NCBI RefSeq assembly: GCF_000024985.1
Contig: NC_013523.1
Coordinates: 1,178,001-1,242,000, forward strand
Direction of reading: 5' to 3'
Length of the DNA stretch: 64,000 nt
DNA from: Sphaerobacter thermophilus DSM 20745
GTDB taxonomy: Bacteria; Chloroflexota; Chloroflexia; Thermomicrobiales; Thermomicrobiaceae
Positions 31,267 through 41,303 of this stretch are shown piece by piece. The notes under the pieces were generated by a model that worked only from the letters and a program-made list of their open reading frames with translations, ran no database searches and was not told the origin of the DNA. The translations under genes and the position numbers were made by a program. Positions within the stretch are counted from its first letter, which is position 1. Each line of letters starts with the position of its first letter.

Positions 31267-32763
31267 CTAGCCCGGCGGCAACAGTGGATCGAGCGGCGCG
31301 ATGGGGCGACGAAGGCGCTGGTAAGGGAAGAATCCGAAGTCAGGGACGGTCACCCCGGGTGTGGCGACGGCGACCATGTTGGCGGAGACAGCGCTGAAGC
31401 CGACGCGGTAGCGCAGGCTCGACTTGACGACCAGAATGCGCTTGGCCGACGGGTCGATCCCGTGGGCGCGGAAGATGGCCGGATCGTCGAGCTCGACGCG
31501 GCGCTCAGCCAGGATGATAGCGACATCCCCCTCGTGGCGGCCTCTCGCTTCCAAGACGACTGAGCGACCCAGATCAACGTGGCGCCCGGTGTCGATCGGC
31601 CCCTCGCGTACGATCCTCCCGGGCCCGATGAATGCCACACGGCCGCGGACATCGATGGGGTAGCCGTGAAGCCGGTCACGCCGCGCTCCGACGGACAGTG
31701 CCACCTCGGCGCCGACGCCCGCAGCGATGGCCGCGTCGACCGCGTCGGGGTCGGTCAGCACCCCGATTGCAGCCCCGCGTGCTCCCAGATCAAGCAGACC
31801 CCAGAGAAGTCCGGTCCCGTCTCCCGGCCCGCCCGCGCCCGGATCGTCCCCGGTGTCGGCCAGGACGACCGGATGCTCCCGGGCCGCCATCGCGTCGTGG
31901 ATGGCGGTCTCGATGTTAGCCGGGTACACCGCCAAATGGTCACAGCGCTCGACGACGGCGGCCTCCAGAGTTGAAGCAACGTCGGCGGCGCGAGCCGGCT
32001 CTCCGTCCGTCGCCACGACGACGGCCGCTCCGGCGTGTGGCACGTCTGCGTAGGGGAAACCGCCGGAGACCACGGTGCACAGCACGTCCGGTTCCCGTTC
32101 GAGCTGACGCGTCAGCTCCGCGATCTCGGCCATGGCACCGACGCCGGTGTCCTGGGCGGAGAGTGGCACGAGGACTGGGACTTGGCGCAGCGCAACGGCA
32201 GGCCGGACCTCACCTGAAGCGACCAGCGCGAGGAGCGTCAGCGCCCGCTCCCCGCGGGCGGCAGGGGCGATTTCCGGGACCGTGCTCGGGCCGACCACCA
32301 GCGTCGCCATCTCAACCAGGCGGGGAGAGATGTTCGCGTGTGGTCCGACCGTGGCGACGATTGGGACTGACTCACCCACGGCGTCCCGCACGGCTGACAG
32401 GAGGGTCGCTTCCGCCTCCGGGTCGCTGACCGTGATTAACCCGCCGCTGACATCGAGTAGCACGCCGTCGATCGCGCCGCGCTCCTCACGGAGGCGGGAG
32501 CACAGTTCGTTGGTCAGGCGCTCGAAGTCCGTATCGGCGAGCGGGCCGCCGCTCGGGGCGCGGGCCTCGATCAACGGGACGATATCGTGGCCGAGACGCG
32601 CTGCCGCCCGGATAGCTCCGGCAAGGGTGGTGTTGGCATCGCTGGCGGCGTCGATCAGGGCGTCGCCTTCGATGTACCGGCATGCCGCAAAGTCGGCCAG
32701 GGTGGTGGGAACCGGCGAGAAGCTGTTCGTTTGGTGCCAGATCGCCCCGATGGCAAACCGCAC
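31267..32763 (-). CDS. M81-family (MlrC/microcystinase-like) protein with altered metal-site motifs
   Basis: A 498-residue protein with the M81/MlrC layout: N-terminal IGAIWHQTNSFSP (usually HETNTFSP), central LLDVSGG (102-108; usually LHGAM), VGPHAN (139-144; usually LDLHAN), and the well-kept C-terminal DDPGAGGPGDGTGLL. MlrC-type enzymes are zinc hydrolases of linear peptides. Here E-to-Q, D-to-G and loss of the LHG motif suggest that the zinc site is changed or lost. GTG start at 32763, with GAAGGGAG upstream. The gene is divergent from accDA. Confidence 0.8.
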   Translation of the reverse strand: MRFAIGAIWHQTNSFSPVPTTLADFAACRYIEGDALIDAASDANTTLAGAIRAAARLGHDIVPLIEARAPSGGPLADTDFERLTNELCSRLREERGAIDGVLLDVSGGLITVSDPEAEATLLSAVRDAVGESVPIVATVGPHANISPRLVEMATLVVGPSTVPEIAPAARGERALTLLALVASGEVRPAVALRQVPVLVPLSAQDTGVGAMAEIAELTRQLEREPDVLCTVVSGGFPYADVPHAGAAVVVATDGEPARAADVASTLEAAVVERCDHLAVYPANIETAIHDAMAAREHPVVLADTGDDPGAGGPGDGTGLLWGLLDLGARGAAIGVLTDPDAVDAAIAAGVGAEVALSVGARRDRLHGYPIDVRGRVAFIGPGRIVREGPIDTGRHVDLGRSVVLEARGRHEGDVAIILAERRVELDDPAIFRAHGIDPSAKRILVVKSSLRYRVGFSAVSANMVAVATPGVTVPDFGFFPYQRLRRPIAPLDPLLPPG

Positions 32764-32901
32764 CGCAAGCGCTCCCTTCTACGGCGCGTCCGCTCCGCCA
32801 CTGCGGGTGCATGGTAGCAGACTCGCCAACCTGCTGCCCCGGGGTCTGATATGATCGTGGCAGCGACGACAGGAGAGACGGAAGCGCGGTCGGAGGCGAC
32901 G

Positions 32902-34725
32902 ATGGGACTCAGCCGGGAAGCCAGACCCGAGGAGAGTCGTACGCAGCGGGCGGACGGGGTAACGCAATGCCCGCAGTGCGGCGCTGACCTCACTACGGAT
33001 GCAACGTACGCGCGCTACGGTGTCTGCGCCGCCTGCGGGCACCACATGACGATCCCGGCGCTGCAGCGGATTGAACTGCTTGTCGACCCGGACTCGTTCG
33101 AGGAGTTCAACCAGCATCTGGTCTCCGTCGACCCGCTCGTCTTCTCAGACCGCCTGCCGTACCGGCGTCGGGTGCTGGAGGCGCGCGAGCAAACCGGCCT
33201 GACGGAGGCGGTCGTCACCGGGACGGCGCGCATCATGGGCCACCCGGTCGTCGTGGCAGTGCTCGACTTCCGCTTCCTCGGCGGGAGTATGGGCTCGGTT
33301 GTCGGCGAGAAGGTCACCCTGGCGTTCGAACGGGCAGCCGAAAAGCGCATCCCGATCATCACCGTCGCCGCGTCGGGCGGCGCCCGGATGCAGGAGGGCA
33401 TGCTCAGCTTGGTCCAGATGGCCAAGACGGCCGCGGCGGCCAAGCGAGCGCACGACTCGCACGTGCCCTACATCTCCATCCTCACCAACCCGACGACGGG
33501 CGGCATCTATGCCAGCTTCGCCAACCAGGGCGACATCATCCTGGCCGAGCCGAAGGCGCTGATCGGCTTCGCCGGTCCTCGCGTGATCGAGCAGACGGCG
33601 GGTCGCGATGAGGTGCGGTCGCACTCGGCGGAATTCCTCTACGCGCACGGCTTCATCGACCAGGTGGTGGCGCGTCCGCGCCTGCGCGACACGGTCGCGA
33701 CGATTCTCCGCATCGTTAGCCAGCGCGGGGTGATCAAGCGCGATGAGCGACCCGTGATGCCCAAACCCGGCGCCAGTGCCGAGCGGGCCTGGGATATCGT
33801 TCAGATCGCGCGACACCCCGAGCGTCCCACGACCCTCGACTACATTCGGCGCATCAGCCCGCAGTTCGTTGAGCTGCATGGCGACCGGCTGTATGGCGAC
33901 GATCCCGCGATTGTGGGCGGGCTTGGCGAGATCGCAAACCGCGGTGTGGTCATCATCGGCCATGAGCGCGGCCACGGGGATCCGGCGCGGCGCGGAGGGC
34001 AGGCACTGCCGGAGGGTTACCGGAAGGCGATGCGGCTTATGGACCTCGCGGCACGCCTGCGCCTGCCGGTCATCACCCTGGTGGACACCCCTGGGGCCTA
34101 CCTCGGCGAGGGCGCCGAGGAGCGCGGGATCGCGATGGCGCTAAGCGACTCGCTCGCGCGGATGAGCGTGCTCCCGGTGCCGACCATCGCGGCCATCATC
34201 GGTGAGGGCGGCAGCGGCGGGGCACTTGCGCTTGGTGTTGCCGACCGGATCCTGATGCTGGAGCGTGCGGTTTACAGCGTGATCGCTCCCGAAGGCGCCG
34301 CGGCGATCCTGTTCCGCGACGCGTCCCGCGCGCCGGAAGTCGCGGAGTCGCTGAAGATTACGGCGGCCGACTGCTTCCGGCTCGGCGTGGTCGATGGCGT
34401 CGTGCCCGAGCCGGAGGGAGGCGCCCACACCGATCCGGACTACGCCGCCGCACTCCTGCTCCACGCTCTGACGGACGCGCTGGGTGAGCTGGTGGACGTT
34501 TCGCCTGAGAAGCTGGTTCGCGAGCGCTACCGCAAGTTCCGGCGAATGGGTCAACATAACACGTACCTGCGTGAGATGATCGCGCAGGAGGTGACGGAGT
34601 GGAGCGGGCGTGTTTCCCGCACCCTGGGGTCGATCCGAGACCTGCTTCCGTTCGGCGAGGGGGAGCACGAGGATCACGGCGACGAGCCCGGTAAGGTGCC
34701 ACCCCAGGAGGAGGTCGTCTCGTGA
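32902..34725 (+). CDS. accDA: Acetyl-CoA carboxylase carboxyltransferase, fused beta-alpha subunits
   Basis: A 607-residue fusion of AccD (residues ~20-290) and AccA (~300-600), transferring carboxyl from biotin to acetyl-CoA in the first step of fatty-acid synthesis. The N-terminal zinc ribbon has cysteines 23, 26, 42 and 45. The beta part shows the crotonase-like ASGGARMQEG and TGGIYASFA loops; the alpha part has LVDTPGAYLG, GEGGSGGALALG and GAAAILF. E. coli encodes them apart. ATG at 32902 (GGAGG upstream) is chosen, because the earlier ATG at 32851 falls in a TATGAT -10-like sequence. Confidence 0.95.
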   Translation: MGLSREARPEESRTQRADGVTQCPQCGADLTTDATYARYGVCAACGHHMTIPALQRIELLVDPDSFEEFNQHLVSVDPLVFSDRLPYRRRVLEAREQTGLTEAVVTGTARIMGHPVVVAVLDFRFLGGSMGSVVGEKVTLAFERAAEKRIPIITVAASGGARMQEGMLSLVQMAKTAAAAKRAHDSHVPYISILTNPTTGGIYASFANQGDIILAEPKALIGFAGPRVIEQTAGRDEVRSHSAEFLYAHGFIDQVVARPRLRDTVATILRIVSQRGVIKRDERPVMPKPGASAERAWDIVQIARHPERPTTLDYIRRISPQFVELHGDRLYGDDPAIVGGLGEIANRGVVIIGHERGHGDPARRGGQALPEGYRKAMRLMDLAARLRLPVITLVDTPGAYLGEGAEERGIAMALSDSLARMSVLPVPTIAAIIGEGGSGGALALGVADRILMLERAVYSVIAPEGAAAILFRDASRAPEVAESLKITAADCFRLGVVDGVVPEPEGGAHTDPDYAAALLLHALTDALGELVDVSPEKLVRERYRKFRRMGQHNTYLREMIAQEVTEWSGRVSRTLGSIRDLLPFGEGEHEDHGDEPGKVPPQEEVVS

Positions 34726-34942
34726 ACGCCGCTCCCGGCGCCCGCGCCGAACCGCTCTGACCAAGGCAGGGTAGCCCGAGCACGCGCAGGGCCACCGTCC
34801 GACTAAGGCGGGCTGTATGCCGCTCAGAGTCTCCCGCGCGTCTTCGTCGGGGGAGCGGTGCGCCATGCACCGCCGGCGGCAACCACAGCACACCACTCGC
34901 CCCGAGCGGGACGTTTGCCGTGTGACCGTCGTGGATCCCGGC

Positions 34943-36610
34943 TTACTGGCTCGGCGGGATCGGCGCCCGGAGTCCGTTCTCTTCGGCGAAGGCAATCGCC
35001 TCGGGGTAGCCCGCATCGACATGGCGCATGACCCCGATACCCGGGTCGTTCGTCAGAACCCGCTCCAGACGGCGGGCGGCCTCCGGGGTGCCGTCCGCGA
35101 CGACGACCATGCCGGCATGGATCGAGAGCCCGATCCCGACGCCGCCCCCGTGGTGGACCGATACCCAGGAAGCGCCGGACGCGGTGTTGAGCAGGGCGTT
35201 CAGGATCGGCCAGTCGGCGATCGCGTCCGAGCCGTCGCGCATCCCCTCCGTCTCCCGGTACGGTGAGGCGACGGAGCCGGTGTCCAGGTGATCCCGGCCA
35301 ATGACGATCGGCGCCTTCAGTTCGCCCGTGCGAACCATCTCGTTCAGGCGCAGGCCGAAGCGGGCCCGCTCGCCGTAGCCCAACCAGCAGATGCGGGCCG
35401 GAAGGCCCTGGAAGGGCACCTTCTCCTCAGCCATGGTCAGCCACCGCCGGAGTGCCTCGTTCTCGGGGAAGAGTTCGATGGCGGCCTGGTCGGTCTTGCG
35501 GATGTCCTCCGGGTCACCTGAGAGTGCCACCCAGCGGAATGGCCCCTTCCCCTGGCAGAAGAGCGGTCGAATGTAGGCCGGGACGAAACCGGGATAGGCG
35601 AAGGCGTCCTCGACCCCGGCAACCAGTGCCTGCCCGCGGAGGTTGTTGCCGTAGTCGAAGACGACCGCGCCTCGGCGCTGGAACTCGAGCATGGCCTGGA
35701 CGTGCTGGGCCATGCTCCGCATCGCGCGGTCGGTGTAGATCTCCGGCGACTTCTGACGCAGGAGCAGCGCGTCTTCTAGGCTGATCTCGGCCGGGACATA
35801 GCCGCCGACCGGGTCGTGGGCAGACGTCTGGTCGGTGACCACGTCCGGCATGAAGCCGCGCTTGAGGAGATCGGGCAGGACCTCTGCCGCGTTGCCGAGC
35901 AGGGCGATTGAGAAGGGGCGGCGCTCGCGGCGTGCGGCCTCGACCTGGCGCAGGGCATCGTCCAGGTCGGCCGTCCACGCGTCGCAGTATCCGATGCGCA
36001 CCCGGCGTTGGATTCGCTCGGGATCGACTTCAACGACGAGGGCCACACCGCCGTTCATGGTGACGGCGAGCGGCTGAGCGCCGCCCATGCCGCCGAGGCC
36101 GGCGGTCAGCACAACCCGGCCGGACAGAGAGCCGTCGAAGTGCTGGCGGGCCACTTCGGCGAAGGTCTCGTAGGTCCCCTGCAGGATGCCCTGGGTTCCG
36201 ATGTAGATCCAGCTCCCGGCCGTCATCTGGCCGTACATGGTCAGACCGAGCGCTTCGAGCCGTCGGAACTCGTCCCAGGTGGCCCACTGGGGTACCAGCA
36301 TGGCGTTGCTGATCAGCACCCGCGGGGCCAACTCATGCGTGCGGAAAACGGCTACCGGCTTGCCGGACTGGACGAGCAGCGTCTCGTCGTCCCCGAGCTG
36401 GCGCAGTTCTCGGACGATGGCGTCGAAGCATGCCCAGTTGCGCGCCGCCTTACCGGTGCCGCCGTAGACGATCAACTCCTGCGGCGCCTCGGCGACCTCC
36501 GGGTCGAGGTTGTTCATCAACATCCGGAGCGCGGCCTCTTGCTGCCAGCCGCGACACGAGAGTTCTGTGCCCCTGGGGGCCCGCACCTCCCGCGGTTGTC
36601 CCTCGATCAT
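34943..36610 (-). CDS. hutU: Urocanate hydratase
   Basis: A 555-residue NAD-dependent urocanase converting urocanate to imidazolonepropionate, the second step of histidine breakdown. Hallmarks: [11 protein letters not shown] (about 49-59), [26 protein letters not shown] and the [17 protein letters not shown] segment near residue 370. Length agrees with the family (about 556). Its ATG overlaps the hutH stop (TGATG), so hutH and hutU are one operon. Later genes (hutI, hutF/G) are not in this window. Confidence 0.97.
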   Translation of the reverse strand: MIEGQPREVRAPRGTELSCRGWQQEAALRMLMNNLDPEVAEAPQELIVYGGTGKAARNWACFDAIVRELRQLGDDETLLVQSGKPVAVFRTHELAPRVLISNAMLVPQWATWDEFRRLEALGLTMYGQMTAGSWIYIGTQGILQGTYETFAEVARQHFDGSLSGRVVLTAGLGGMGGAQPLAVTMNGGVALVVEVDPERIQRRVRIGYCDAWTADLDDALRQVEAARRERRPFSIALLGNAAEVLPDLLKRGFMPDVVTDQTSAHDPVGGYVPAEISLEDALLLRQKSPEIYTDRAMRSMAQHVQAMLEFQRRGAVVFDYGNNLRGQALVAGVEDAFAYPGFVPAYIRPLFCQGKGPFRWVALSGDPEDIRKTDQAAIELFPENEALRRWLTMAEEKVPFQGLPARICWLGYGERARFGLRLNEMVRTGELKAPIVIGRDHLDTGSVASPYRETEGMRDGSDAIADWPILNALLNTASGASWVSVHHGGGVGIGLSIHAGMVVVADGTPEAARRLERVLTNDPGIGVMRHVDAGYPEAIAFAEENGLRAPIPPSQ

Positions 36611-38196
36611 CAGACGCCTCCCTCTTCGATCTCCTGCGCCGTGGCACTTTCAGGTGACTGGACCAGCGCTGCGTCGACCGCCTGCTGAAGCGTCCCTGAG
36701 CGGATCAGGTCGCGCGCGGTTTCGATGAGCTGGTGGAGCGGCGGCCCGTCGCGTTCGAGGAAAGGGATCTGCGCGCGAACAGTGCGGTAGGCCGCCTGGG
36801 TTCCGATCCCCCACGGTTCGCGCTCGTTCAGGTCGAGGGCCTGCGCGGCGCAGAGCACTTCGATCGCCACAATCGTCTCGGTGTTCGCGACGACCCGCGC
36901 GAGGTGCCGCGCGGCTGTGGTGCCCATGCTGTTGAAGTCTTCGATGTCGGCCGACGTCGGGATCGAGTCGACGCTGGCCGGATGTGCCAGCGTCTTGTTC
37001 TCACTCGCCAGCGATGCAGCCACATACTGGGCGATCATGAACCCCGAGTTGATCCCCGGCTCGGGCACCAGAAACGCGGGAAGGCGACTGGAACGCGGGT
37101 CGACGAGGCTGGCGATGCGGCGCTCAGTGAAGGTGCCCAGCGACGCGATCGCGACCTTCAAGTAGTCCGCCGGGAGCGCCACCGGGTGACCGTGAAAGTT
37201 GCCGCCGGAGACCACGCCGGTGTCGTCAGGGAAACAAAGCGGATTGTCCGTCACGGCGTTGATCTCGATCTCCACCGCCTGCCGCACGTGCTCAAGCGCG
37301 TCTCGGACGGGCCCGATCACCTGCGGGATGCAGCGGAGGGTGTAGGCGTCCTGGACCGCGCCGCGGCGCGGGCGGGGGAGCGTTCCATCCCGCTCGAGCA
37401 AGTTCCGCATTCGGGCGGCCGTTGCCACCTGTCCCGCGTGGGGTCGAATCTGGTGCACCTGCGCGGCCAGCGCCGCGGGGTCGCCCCCGATTGCCTCGAA
37501 GCTCATCGCGGCAGCGATCTCGGCGGCGCGCAAGAGGCGCTCGCTGTCCGCCACTGCCAGCGCCAGGAGCGCAGTGATGATCTGGGTGCCGTTGATGAGC
37601 GCCAGCGCCTCCTTGGCCTCGAGTGTGATCGGAGTGATGCCGGCCTCGGCCAGGGCATTCTCAGCAGGGAGCACCTCGTCGCGCCGGCGCACCTGCCCCT
37701 CCCCGATCAAAGGGAGCGCGAGGTGAGCCAGCGGGGCGAGGTCGCCGCTCGCTCCGACTGAGCCTTGCTCGGGGACGACAGGGTGGATCCGTGCGTTGAG
37801 TAGATCGATGAGGCGCTCTACTACGATCGGACGCACCCCGGAGTAACCGCGAGCGAGTGCCTGGGCGCGCAGCAGTAGCGCAGCACGCACCACGTCATCT
37901 GGAAGCGGCGGACCGACTCCTGCCGCGTGGGAACGCAGCAAGTTCACCTGGAGTGCGGCCCGGTCTTCGGGCGAAATAGCCACATCGGCTAGCGCCCCGA
38001 AGCCGGTCGAGACGCCGTAGACAGGCCGACCCTCAGCGATGGCCTCGTGGACTGCGGCGCGGCTCCGCTCCATCGCCGCGCGGGTATCGTCAGCAAGCGC
38101 GACGGTCCTTCCCGCGCGTGCGACGGCAACCACGTCCGCAATCCGCAACGGGCTGCCGCTGAGGGTCACATGATGGTCGCTGTCGTTTCCCGACAC
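36610..38196 (-). CDS. hutH: Histidine ammonia-lyase
   Basis: A 528-residue enzyme that removes ammonia from histidine to give urocanate. [15 protein letters not shown] contains the Ala-Ser-Gly that cyclises to the MIO cofactor; VYGVSTGFG and the [12 protein letters not shown] motif are also present. GTG at 38196 is selected because GAGGAGGG lies 7 bases upstream and the length then matches the family (about 510); the longer upstream frame is non-coding in character. First gene of hutHU. Confidence 0.96.
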   Translation of the reverse strand: MSGNDSDHHVTLSGSPLRIADVVAVARAGRTVALADDTRAAMERSRAAVHEAIAEGRPVYGVSTGFGALADVAISPEDRAALQVNLLRSHAAGVGPPLPDDVVRAALLLRAQALARGYSGVRPIVVERLIDLLNARIHPVVPEQGSVGASGDLAPLAHLALPLIGEGQVRRRDEVLPAENALAEAGITPITLEAKEALALINGTQIITALLALAVADSERLLRAAEIAAAMSFEAIGGDPAALAAQVHQIRPHAGQVATAARMRNLLERDGTLPRPRRGAVQDAYTLRCIPQVIGPVRDALEHVRQAVEIEINAVTDNPLCFPDDTGVVSGGNFHGHPVALPADYLKVAIASLGTFTERRIASLVDPRSSRLPAFLVPEPGINSGFMIAQYVAASLASENKTLAHPASVDSIPTSADIEDFNSMGTTAARHLARVVANTETIVAIEVLCAAQALDLNEREPWGIGTQAAYRTVRAQIPFLERDGPPLHQLIETARDLIRSGTLQQAVDAALVQSPESATAQEIEEGGV

Positions 38197-38415
38197 TGAT
38201 TGTCCCTCCTCGTGGCGCGCGGATTGGTCGTTGCCGCGAGGTCGTGACACGACATCGGTGTGAGCCAGTGTACCCGGTTCCGCCGCCGGGCGCACCGGAG
38301 GGACCGTCCGAACGCATTCGGCTATCATTGGCGCGTAATCTGCAATTTGGCGGGGGTTGGGGGCAGTCCGTGTGCGACGCGTGAGGGGCCAAGACGTGGT
38401 TGGAGAGCAGAAACC

Positions 38416-39489
38416 GTGAGCGACGAGGTCTTGGCTGCGCGTTGGAAGCGTTGGCTCCTGGTCACAGCGGCGGTGCTCGTTGTGTTCTGGGTGCTGTGGC
38501 GTACGCGCGACGCGCTTCTGCCGTTCCTGCTTGGCGCGATCATCGCGTACCTCCTCGCTCCAGCCGTCGACTTGCTGCAGCGAGCGTTGCCCCAGCAAGG
38601 CCGCCTGGCCCGGCTGGCTCGCCCGCTCGCCATCCTCCTGGCGTATGTCTTCGCGCTCGCGATCCTGACCGTCGCCGGCTTCTATCTCGTCCCGCCGCTC
38701 ATTGACCAGACAGTTGAGTTCGTCCGCGACCTCCCCAGCTACTGGGACGACGTCCGGCGCGAGAGCAACGCGCTAATGCGGCTGTATGAAGCTCGTGTCC
38801 CAGAGGACATGCGCCGTCAGATCGAGGCGAATCTGGGTGCCCTCGGGCAGCAGGTAGGCACCGCTGCGCGCACCGCGATGATGGTCACCTTCGGCGCGGT
38901 GACGACGATCATCGGCTTCGCTGCCGGGCTCCTCTTGCTGCCCTTGTGGCTGTTCTACGTCCTCAAGGACCAACAGCGGGGGCTTGAGTGGTTCTACGGG
39001 CTGTGGCCGGAATCCTGGCGACCGGACGTTCGCGCCATCGTCGGGATGGTCGATGACGTGATGTCGGCCTATGTCCGGGGACAGCTCTTTCTCGGGGTCG
39101 TGATCGGCGTGGTCACCGGGATCACGATGTGGCTGATTGGCATCCCGCAGTCGCTCGTCCTCGGTGTGCTGGCCGGCTTTTTTGAGTTGATCCCGGTGCT
39201 CGGCCCGTGGTTGGCCTTCGTCGCCGCGGCGCTGGTCACGCTGGCGACCGAGCCTGACCGCATCCTCTTCGTGGGAATCGCCTTCCTGGCGATCCAACAG
39301 CTTGAGAACACGTTCCTGGTGCCGAAGATCCAGGGCGACGCCGTGCGGGTTCACCCGGCCCTGATCATGGTGCTGCTCGTGGTCGGCGGGTCGCTGTGGG
39401 GCGTGCTCGGGATGATCTTCATTGTGCCCCTGACGGCCGTGCTCCGCGATATCTTCGTGTACCTCTACCACCGGACGGGTAAGGTGTGA
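38416..39489 (+). CDS. AI-2E (PerM/YdiK) family transporter
   Basis: A 357-residue membrane protein with about eight helices in the PerM layout: two near the N-terminus (residues ~13-50), one at 70-90, a hydrophilic amphipathic stretch (95-160), then five at the C-terminus containing the conserved FFELIPVLGPWL and ENTFLVPKIQGDAVRVHP. The family includes AI-2 exporters and Na/H antiporters; the substrate here is unknown. GTG at 38416 follows GGAGAG. Alone on the plus strand, divergent from hutH and convergent with lysS. Confidence 0.9.
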   Translation: MSDEVLAARWKRWLLVTAAVLVVFWVLWRTRDALLPFLLGAIIAYLLAPAVDLLQRALPQQGRLARLARPLAILLAYVFALAILTVAGFYLVPPLIDQTVEFVRDLPSYWDDVRRESNALMRLYEARVPEDMRRQIEANLGALGQQVGTAARTAMMVTFGAVTTIIGFAAGLLLLPLWLFYVLKDQQRGLEWFYGLWPESWRPDVRAIVGMVDDVMSAYVRGQLFLGVVIGVVTGITMWLIGIPQSLVLGVLAGFFELIPVLGPWLAFVAAALVTLATEPDRILFVGIAFLAIQQLENTFLVPKIQGDAVRVHPALIMVLLVVGGSLWGVLGMIFIVPLTAVLRDIFVYLYHRTGKV

Positions 39490-39631
39490 TCCCGAGTGCG
39501 GGTCATGCCGTGAGGTCGTGTCACCTGGACGCGGAGTCGCCGCGCGCCGCGCAGCGGCGGACAACTCAGCTCAGGATGACACGGGCGCGTCACGGGTGCA
39601 GGGTGCCCTCAGGCGTGGGAATGAGGCGAAA

Positions 39632-39651
39632 GGGAGGGCGAGTGCCCTCCC
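39632..39651 (-). terminator. Hairpin at the lysS 3' end
   Basis: An 8-bp perfect stem GGGAGGGC/GCCCTCCC with a four-base loop touching the lysS stop codon; on the minus strand it is followed by TTTCGCC. Also lies about 140 bases after the PerM-like gene that converges. Confidence 0.5.
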
Positions 39652-41192
39652 TACGCGTCATCGTCCGTCTCTGTGCTCGGGGTCGGAAGGCCGGCGAGGA
39701 TCGGAGTCGGCTTGGAGCGCAGGTGCGGGAAGAGGATGACCTCACGGATGTTCTGCTGGTCGGTCAGCAGCATCGTCAGCCGGTCGATTCCCAGCCCGAA
39801 GCCACCGGTGGGCGGCATACCGTACATCAGAGCGTTGATGAAGTCGTCGTCGATCGGCATCGCCTCGAGGTCACCGGCCGCGCGGTCGCGGGCCTGCGCC
39901 AGGAAGCGCTCGAGCTGATCCATTGGATCGTTCAACTCGGTGAAGGCGTTCCCCATCTCCATCCCGGCGATGAAGGGCTGGAAGCGCTCGGCGATGCTGG
40001 GATCCTCCGGGCTGCGCTTGGCCAGTGGCGACAGCTCCACCGGGTAGTCGACCAGGAAGGTCGGCTGGATGAGGTTGGGGCGGACGAACGTCTTCATGAG
40101 CTCGTCGATGATGCGCGGCCACACCGTGGTCGGCTCGACATCGGCACCGAGCGCCTTCGCCCGCTCATAGAGTTCGCGCTGGTCGGTCACTTCGCGGTAG
40201 TCGATGCCGGTGGCGTCGATCAGTGCCTGGCGCAGTGGCACGCGGGGCCAGGGCGGGGTCAAATCGATCTCGTGGCCGGCGTAGGTGAGCTTCGTCGTCC
40301 CGAGCGCCTGCTCCGCGACGTACACGAACATCTCTTCGACCAGTTCCATGACGTCGTGGTAGTCGGCGTAGGCCATGTAGAACTCGAGCATGGTGAACTC
40401 GGGCGAGTGCCGCGCGTCGATTCCCTCGTTGCGGAAGTCCTTCGCGATCTCGTAGACCCGCTCGTAGCCACCGACGAGCAGGCGCTTGAGGTACAGCTCG
40501 TCGGCGATACGGAGGTAGAAAGTCTGGTCGAGCGCGTTGTAATAGGTGGTGAATGGCCTGGCCGCCGCGCCGCCGTACAGCGGTTGGAGCACCGGCGTCT
40601 CCACTTCGAGGAAGCCACGCTCGTCGAGGAAGCGCCGGATGGCTCGGATCGCGTTCGCGCGAATGACGAAGATGCGGCGGGTTTCCTCGTTGGCCATCAG
40701 GTCGGCGTAGCGCTGCCGGTAGCGGGTCTCGACATCTTGGAGACCGTGCCACTTCTCCGGCGGCGGGTTGATGGCCTTGGCCAGCAGCCTGAACGCCTTG
40801 ACTTCGACCGTCACCTCACCGGTGCGGGTGCGGAAGAGGTTCCCCTCTGCCTCGATGAAGTCACCCAGGTCGATGAACCGCTTGAAGTGGGCAAGCGCAT
40901 CGTCGCCCACGACGTTTCGGCGCAGGTAGACCTGGATCGCGCCGCTCCCGTCGCGGATATGGGCGAAGACGGACTTTCCCATGTCGCGCACGGCAGTCAC
41001 ACGGCCCGCAACGGTGATCGTCTCGGGGTCGTGCTCGGTGTCCAGGGTCGGCTCGATCTCGGTGAAGCGCGCCAGCGCCTCCTCAGCCGTGTGGGTGCGG
41101 TGGCTGTGAGGTGGGTAGGGATCGATACCCTGCTCACGAAGCGCTTCGGCCTTTTCCAGCCGCTGGCGTTGCTGTTCGTTCAACTCGATCAA
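39651..41192 (-). CDS. lysS: Lysyl-tRNA synthetase, class II
   Basis: A 513-residue synthetase. An N-terminal OB-fold anticodon-binding domain spans residues ~45-160 (VAGRVTAVRDMGKSVFAHI). The class II core has VETRYRQRYADLM, motif 2 FRNEGIDARHSPEFTMLEFY, and motif 3 GFGLGIDRLTMLL. The start is TTG at 41192: GGAGGG lies 10 bases upstream, whereas no ATG is available near the family start. It follows greA with a strong hairpin between, so some readthrough or an internal promoter would be needed to make LysS. Confidence 0.96.
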   Translation of the reverse strand: MIELNEQQRQRLEKAEALREQGIDPYPPHSHRTHTAEEALARFTEIEPTLDTEHDPETITVAGRVTAVRDMGKSVFAHIRDGSGAIQVYLRRNVVGDDALAHFKRFIDLGDFIEAEGNLFRTRTGEVTVEVKAFRLLAKAINPPPEKWHGLQDVETRYRQRYADLMANEETRRIFVIRANAIRAIRRFLDERGFLEVETPVLQPLYGGAAARPFTTYYNALDQTFYLRIADELYLKRLLVGGYERVYEIAKDFRNEGIDARHSPEFTMLEFYMAYADYHDVMELVEEMFVYVAEQALGTTKLTYAGHEIDLTPPWPRVPLRQALIDATGIDYREVTDQRELYERAKALGADVEPTTVWPRIIDELMKTFVRPNLIQPTFLVDYPVELSPLAKRSPEDPSIAERFQPFIAGMEMGNAFTELNDPMDQLERFLAQARDRAAGDLEAMPIDDDFINALMYGMPPTGGFGLGIDRLTMLLTDQQNIREVILFPHLRSKPTPILAGLPTPSTETDDDA

Positions 41193-41250
41193 CAGTGGAT
41201 GCTCCCTCCACGTCGGCTGACCTGTTGCCGACGGAACGCGACGCAAATCA

Positions 41251-41284
41251 AAAGCCGCGGCGCTTATACAGCGTCCGCGGCTTT
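41251..41284 (-). terminator. Hairpin between greA and lysS
   Basis: A perfect 10-bp inverted repeat AAAGCCGCGG (41251-41260) with CCGCGGCTTT (41275-41284), plus an inner CGC(T)/(A)GCG pairing. On the minus strand it starts 20 bases after the greA stop and ends in TTTTGATTT, resembling an intrinsic terminator or attenuator before lysS. Confidence 0.65.
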
Positions 41285-41303
41285 CCCGTCCAGTGTGATC
41301 GGC

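Noticed and set aside
31267-32763. Calling the M81-like gene an active microcystinase
   Set aside because: The zinc-site motifs are changed, so activity on microcystin-type peptides cannot be supported.
36610-38598. A 662-residue form of HutH
   Set aside because: The added 134 residues are unlike any ammonia-lyase; GTG at 38196 with GAGGAGGG upstream gives the usual length.
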